Assembly: GCA_035530275.1 (NCBI GenBank)
Contig: DATKVC010000009.1
Location: 62,001 to 126,000 of the forward strand
DNA from: CAIJMU01 sp035530275
GTDB lineage: Bacteria > Spirochaetota > Spirochaetia > Treponematales > Rectinemataceae
Direction of reading: 5' to 3'
Length of the DNA stretch: 64,000 bases
In this document: one piece after another, positions 61,110-64,000 of the stretch
How positions within the stretch are numbered: position 1 is the stretch's first letter
Layout of the letters: each line of letters opens with the position of its first letter
Translations under genes and position numbers: made by a program
Notes under the pieces: generated by a model
The model's database searches: none
Told to the model about the DNA's origin: nothing
Seen by the model: only the letters and a program-made list of their open reading frames with translations

Positions 61110-61793
61110 ATGGAAATTAAGGGAATTTCCTCTCAGGCCCTGCGCTTATTCCTTGCCGAAATGGCGGAAGTCTATCGAAGGCGCTTCGCTGTCGACGTCG
61201 CGATTGAATCGATCGGCGGCCTCGATGCCGTCGCTCGGATCCAGTCCGGAGAAGCCTTTGACCTGGTCGTTCTGGCCGCCGATGCGATCGACAAGCTGCT
61301 CGCCACCGGCCAGCTCCAAGCCGGCAGCAAGGTGGATCTAGCTCAATCCGAAGTGGCCGTGGCAGTGCGCGAGGGCATGCCCCGCCCCGACATTTCCACG
61401 GAAGAAGCCTTCAAAAAGACGATTCTCGCGGCGAAGAGCATCGGCTATTCGACAGGACCAAGCGGGATCGCCATCATCAAGCTCTTCGAGAGATGGGGCA
61501 TTCTCGAGACGATCGGAGACAGACTCGTCCAGGCGACTTCGGGCACTCCTGTCGGCTCGCTGATAGCCCGGGGGGACCTGGAAATCGGCTTTCAGCAACT
61601 CGGCGAGCTTCTGCCGATCGGAGGCATCACCGTACTGGGCACCTTGCCCAAGGCCCTACGGATCGTCACCACCTTTTCCGGCGCCTTGGGTTCGAAGGCC
61701 GGGCAGACTGAGGCGGCGCGTGCCTTCCTCGCCTTTTTGGCCTCGCAGGAAGCGGCGGAAGCCAAGCGATGCCAGGGCATGGACCCGGCCTGA
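61110..61793 (+). CDS. ModA-like substrate-binding domain protein without signal peptide
   Basis: A 227-residue protein of the molybdate-binding (SBP_bac_11) fold: FAVDVAIESIGGLDAVARIQ, AFDLVVLAADAIDKL, and the ligand region SIGYSTGPSGIAIIKLFERW. It starts directly with the domain, with no signal peptide or lipobox, and no in-frame upstream start supplies one, so it should stay in the cytoplasm. AAAGGAT precedes the ATG. Transporter-independent members of this fold probably bind small acids and may work as sensors, but this is not established. The promoter and operator match those of tctC 0.8 kb downstream, which implies a shared stimulus. Confidence 0.8.
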   Translation: MEIKGISSQALRLFLAEMAEVYRRRFAVDVAIESIGGLDAVARIQSGEAFDLVVLAADAIDKLLATGQLQAGSKVDLAQSEVAVAVREGMPRPDISTEEAFKKTILAAKSIGYSTGPSGIAIIKLFERWGILETIGDRLVQATSGTPVGSLIARGDLEIGFQQLGELLPIGGITVLGTLPKALRIVTTFSGALGSKAGQTEAARAFLAFLASQEAAEAKRCQGMDPA

Positions 61794-61810
61794 AATACGA
61801 CAGATAAGGC

Positions 61811-61865
61811 TTGACAGCTAGCAAAGCCGTGTTACCTTCATGGCATTCAAAAGTGTAGAACACTT
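61811..61865 (+). promoter_or_regulatory. Promoter and palindromic operator B, upstream of tctCBA
   Basis: TTGACA (61811-61816) and TACCTT (61833-61838) are 16 bases apart. AAGTGT-AGA-ACACTT at 61851-61865 is a perfect palindrome located just past the expected start site, well placed to block transcription. Copy A shares TTGACAG, CCGTGTTA, ATGGC, TGTAGAACACTT and TTAGATAA-like or CTAGATAA blocks in the same order. Confidence 0.65.
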
Positions 61866-62138
61866 AATACGGACACTTTAGATAAATTATTATGGAGATT
61901 ATGGTTATATAACAAGACCTCGCGCTAATCGTCGCGAAGGAGATGAGGAAGCTGCGGACGCAGACCGCCAGCGGGATCGGGACGACGGGGGAAGAGCTCG
62001 AGCAAGTTCATCAATCGTGAGGCTACATAAAGCTGAAGAAATAAGACGAACGGAGGCAGGAGCATGGGAATTTCACGAATCAAACAAACGTCCGAAGCGG
62101 GAGCCCGAAGGGTTTCATTCAAGGCTCAAAGGAAGAGC
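61866..62138 (+). other. Long leader region upstream of tctC
   Basis: From the operator to the tctC start there are about 270 bp. An AT-rich patch (61866-61916) with TTAGATAA and TTATATAAC is followed by GC-rich sequence. I find no gene; an in-frame upstream ATG at 62064 with GGAGG seven bases before it could extend tctC by 25 residues. Confidence 0.5.
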
Positions 62139-63113
62139 ATGAAGGCCACCTTCGCCATGACCGTATCGATCGCGGCGCTGGCCCTGTCCTTCTTGGGCTG
62201 TTCCGCGGCTCAGGGGAAGTACCCGTCCAGGACGATCGACTTCCTCGTTCCGGCCGCTCCAGGTGGAGCCTGGGATCTGACGGCGCGGGCCGTGCAAAAG
62301 GTGCTGACAGATAGCAAGCTGGTGAGCCAGGACATTTCCATCGTCAACAAACCCGGCGGAAACGGCGAGGTGGCCTGGCGGGATTTGCAGACCAAGGATG
62401 GGTACTCCATTTCCATGAACTCGTCGCTCCTCATCACCAACAACCTTCTGGGCACCAGCCAGTTGACCTATAAGGACTTTACTCCCTTGGCGACCGTGAA
62501 CGCCGATTGGGAAACCCTGGCAGTCCCTCAGGATTCGAATTTCAAGTCGGCGGATGCGCTCATGAAGAAGCTCAAGGATGATCCGGCTTCCGTGAAAATC
62601 GGAATATTCGGAATAGGGACAGTTCCGCATCTCGCATTCATTCAGGCCGCCCAGGCCTACGGCGTCGACATCGCGAAATTGAACTTCCTCGTCTACAAGA
62701 GCGGGGCGGAGATCATACCGGCGCTTCTCGGACACCACATCGACGCGACGACCATGTACGTCTCGGAGGCGGCGGACCAGTTCAAGGCAGGCAAGCTGGC
62801 CCTTCTCGCTGTCGACTCGGAGGCCAGATTGAGCGGATTGGACTCCGTCCCGACCTGGAAGGAACTGGGCAAGGACGTGGTACTCCCGAGCTGGAGAGGC
62901 ATCATGGGCCCGGCCAAGATGACCAAGGATCAGATCGCGTACTGGGACGATAAATTGGGCAAGATGGTCGCCACCGACGCGTGGAAGAAGATAATAACTG
63001 ATAATAACTGGCAGGCTTACTATAAGAACAGCGCCGACAGTGTGGCGATGATCGACGAGCAGACCGCCGCCCTCGGCGATCTTATCCGGAAGGCCGGACT
63101 CGTCAAAAAATAG
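62139..63113 (+). CDS. tctC: Tripartite tricarboxylate transporter binding lipoprotein
   Basis: A 324-residue TctC/Bug-family receptor. The N-terminus MKATFAMTVSIAALALSFLGC is a lipoprotein signal with the lipid-modified Cys at 21. The mature part has the family opening YPSRTIDFLVPAAPGGAWDL, VNKPGGNGEVAW, and the C-terminal WRGIMGPAKMTKDQI region. I choose ATG 62139 with AAAGGAAG upstream because the signal peptide begins there; ATG 62064 (GGAGG) would place 25 basic residues in front of it. Bug proteins bind citrate-like di- and tricarboxylates or other small carboxylates for TctAB import. An 11-bp hairpin separates it from tctB. Confidence 0.92.
   Translation: MKATFAMTVSIAALALSFLGCSAAQGKYPSRTIDFLVPAAPGGAWDLTARAVQKVLTDSKLVSQDISIVNKPGGNGEVAWRDLQTKDGYSISMNSSLLITNNLLGTSQLTYKDFTPLATVNADWETLAVPQDSNFKSADALMKKLKDDPASVKIGIFGIGTVPHLAFIQAAQAYGVDIAKLNFLVYKSGAEIIPALLGHHIDATTMYVSEAADQFKAGKLALLAVDSEARLSGLDSVPTWKELGKDVVLPSWRGIMGPAKMTKDQIAYWDDKLGKMVATDAWKKIITDNNWQAYYKNSADSVAMIDEQTAALGDLIRKAGLVKK
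62991..63010. repeat. Tandem 10-bp duplication inside tctC
   Basis: ATAATAACTG is repeated exactly twice in a row (62991-63000 and 63001-63010), encoding the IITDNN segment near the C-terminus. It is a short AT-rich patch in GC-rich coding sequence. Confidence 0.8.
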
Positions 63114-63117
63114 ACGC

Positions 63118-63143
63118 GGAGAGGGGGCGCGAGCCCCCTCTCC
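63118..63143 (+). promoter_or_regulatory. 11-bp GNRA-loop hairpin between tctC and tctB
   Basis: GGAGAGGGGGC (63118-63128) pairs perfectly with GCCCCCTCTCC (63133-63143) around a GCGA tetraloop. It starts five bases after the tctC stop and has no T-run. It probably stabilises the 3' end of tctC RNA so that more receptor than membrane subunit is made. Confidence 0.65.
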
Positions 63144-63166
63144 TGCGATGAAAGGCGGATGGGATT

Positions 63167-63613
63167 TTGTATCTGCGATTAATCACCCCCGTTCTCACCG
63201 CGGTGTTGGGGCTCTGCATCGTCGTAGGGTCCTTGCTGCTGCCCAAAGCCCTGTTCGGCGACCCCGACGGCCCCAAGTATTTCCCCCTGCTCGTCGGCGC
63301 TGTCATGGCCGTAATGAGCCTGGTGGACTTCGGCATGGAATGGAAGAAGCGACGAGAGAACCAAGGATTGTCGGCCCGATTGAAGGCGGGCCGCGCACCT
63401 CGCTTGTTGATCGGCTCGATCCTCATCTCCTTGGTCTATTCCTTCATATTCGAAAAGGCCGGCTTTCTCGTCTCGACCATCCTGTTTCTGGGGGCCGAAC
63501 TGTTCCTGGTCAACGGCCGCAGGAAATGGCTCGCGAACATCCTCGTCGCGGTCCTCTTCACGCTGGCTCTGTGGTACGCATTCGCCCGTTTACTCGGCAT
63601 AAATCTGCCGTAG
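63167..63613 (+). CDS. tctB: Tripartite tricarboxylate transporter small membrane subunit
   Basis: A 148-residue four-helix protein of the TctB family: TPVLTAVLGLCIVVGSLLLP, then a loop GDPDGPKYFPLLVGAVMAV and IFEKAGFLVSTILFLGAEL. The only start that keeps the first helix is TTG 63167, with a GGATGGGA box upstream; an in-frame stop at 63149 rules out earlier starts. It lies between tctC and tctA as usual. The weak start and the preceding hairpin both suggest low expression relative to tctC. Confidence 0.88.
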   Translation: MYLRLITPVLTAVLGLCIVVGSLLLPKALFGDPDGPKYFPLLVGAVMAVMSLVDFGMEWKKRRENQGLSARLKAGRAPRLLIGSILISLVYSFIFEKAGFLVSTILFLGAELFLVNGRRKWLANILVAVLFTLALWYAFARLLGINLP

Positions 63614-63630
63614 GCATGGAAGGATCATAG

Positions 63631-64000
63631 ATGGACTTGCTTCAAGGATTCCACGCGGCTCTTCTGCCCATGAACATATTCTACGTGATCATGGGAGGCT
63701 TTTTGGGGACGGTCGTGGGAATGTTGCCTGGACTGGGGCCATCCGCCGGAGTGGCAGTATTGATACCGCTCACCTTCGGCATGAATCCGGCTTCGGCCTT
63801 GATATTGATGTCCTCGGTCTATTATGGAGCGATGTACGGAGGCTCGCGCAGTTCCATCCTCCTCAACACTCCCGGGGACGCAGCGGCGATCGCCTCCTGT
63901 TTCGACGGATACCCTCTCGCAAAGAAGGGAATGGGCGGCCAGGCCTTGGCGATATCGGCCATCGCCTCTCTGATCGGCGGCATGATAGCCACCGTGGGCT
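63631..64000 (+). CDS. tctA: Tripartite tricarboxylate transporter large membrane subunit (partial)
   Basis: The first 123 codons of TctA, cut by the window end. The family signature is visible: MGGFLGTVVGMLPGLGPSAG, VAVLIPLTFGMNP, SSVYYGAMYGGSRSSILLNTPGDAAAIAS. TctA is the 12-helix channel subunit. AAGGA lies about seven bases before ATG 63631, 17 bp after tctB. Confidence 0.92.
   Translation, partial: MDLLQGFHAALLPMNIFYVIMGGFLGTVVGMLPGLGPSAGVAVLIPLTFGMNPASALILMSSVYYGAMYGGSRSSILLNTPGDAAAIASCFDGYPLAKKGMGGQALAISAIASLIGGMIATVG

Overview
This is a GC-rich bacterial chromosome segment, coded tightly on both strands, with many 4-bp ATGA start/stop overlaps. I see no rRNA, tRNA, CRISPR array, transposase or phage gene. 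The gene set points to a motile, Gram-negative-type, probably facultative or anaerobic bacterium: methyl-accepting chemotaxis proteins, a lipoprotein transporter receptor, 14-subunit complex I, a molybdenum hydroxylase and a LUD-family protein. Two receiver-PAS proteins of a type I associate with Spirochaetota make a spirochaete my best guess. That guess is an inference from gene style, not a proof.

Layout. (1) 3-6277 (+): purine synthesis operon purF(partial)-purD/purM fusion-purN-purH-guaB, ending in a hairpin-rich block that also ends the opposing iron alcohol dehydrogenase gene (6415-7590, -). (2) 7696-16325 (+): NarL-type sensor kinase and regulator, then a sugar ABC importer (binding protein and two permeases, no ATPase) and a large GH2 beta-galactosidase. 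(3) 16366-18577: uppS (-), then a seven-helix membrane protein with a LuxR DNA-binding tail and a small cupin (+). (4) 18543-30233 (-): one long co-directional array, fdrA-allG-cyclase family hydrolase-NCS2 permease-GntR/FCD regulator-allH-molybdenum hydroxylase (FAD, 2Fe-2S and Mo subunits)-MocA-like cytidylyltransferase. It looks like an uptake and breakdown route for a purine or related N-heterocycle ending in carbamoyl transfer. (5) 30381-44025: a soluble chemoreceptor fused to a solute-binding domain, an M3 peptidase, a Gfo/Idh/MocA oxidoreductase, a receiver-PAS protein followed by the debris of a larger kinase, a thioredoxin-like protein, a VF530 protein, a radical SAM/B12 protein, an intact receiver-PAS-HWE kinase, a diguanylate cyclase and a LUD protein. 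(6) 44159-57083 (-): complete nuoA-N operon with a short NuoG and a clear sigma70-type promoter. (7) 57284-58963 (+): a divergent membrane-ferredoxin-nucleotide cyclase fusion. (8) 58974-60785 (-): a classical transmembrane chemoreceptor. (9) 61110-64000 (+): a ModA-like protein without signal peptide and a tripartite tricarboxylate transporter tctC-tctB-tctA (cut by the window end), with near-duplicate promoter-operator regions in front of both units.

How the parts may work together. The nuo operon and the redox-domain cyclase share a 200-bp divergent region, so electron-transport state could be read out as cyclic nucleotide. The fdrA-mocA array carries its own repressor and a palindrome inside its promoter spacer. 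The ModA-like gene and tctCBA carry the same promoter and operator, which suggests they form one regulon. These links are inferences from layout and motifs. Family assignments rest on sequence motifs read by eye; no database search was run.
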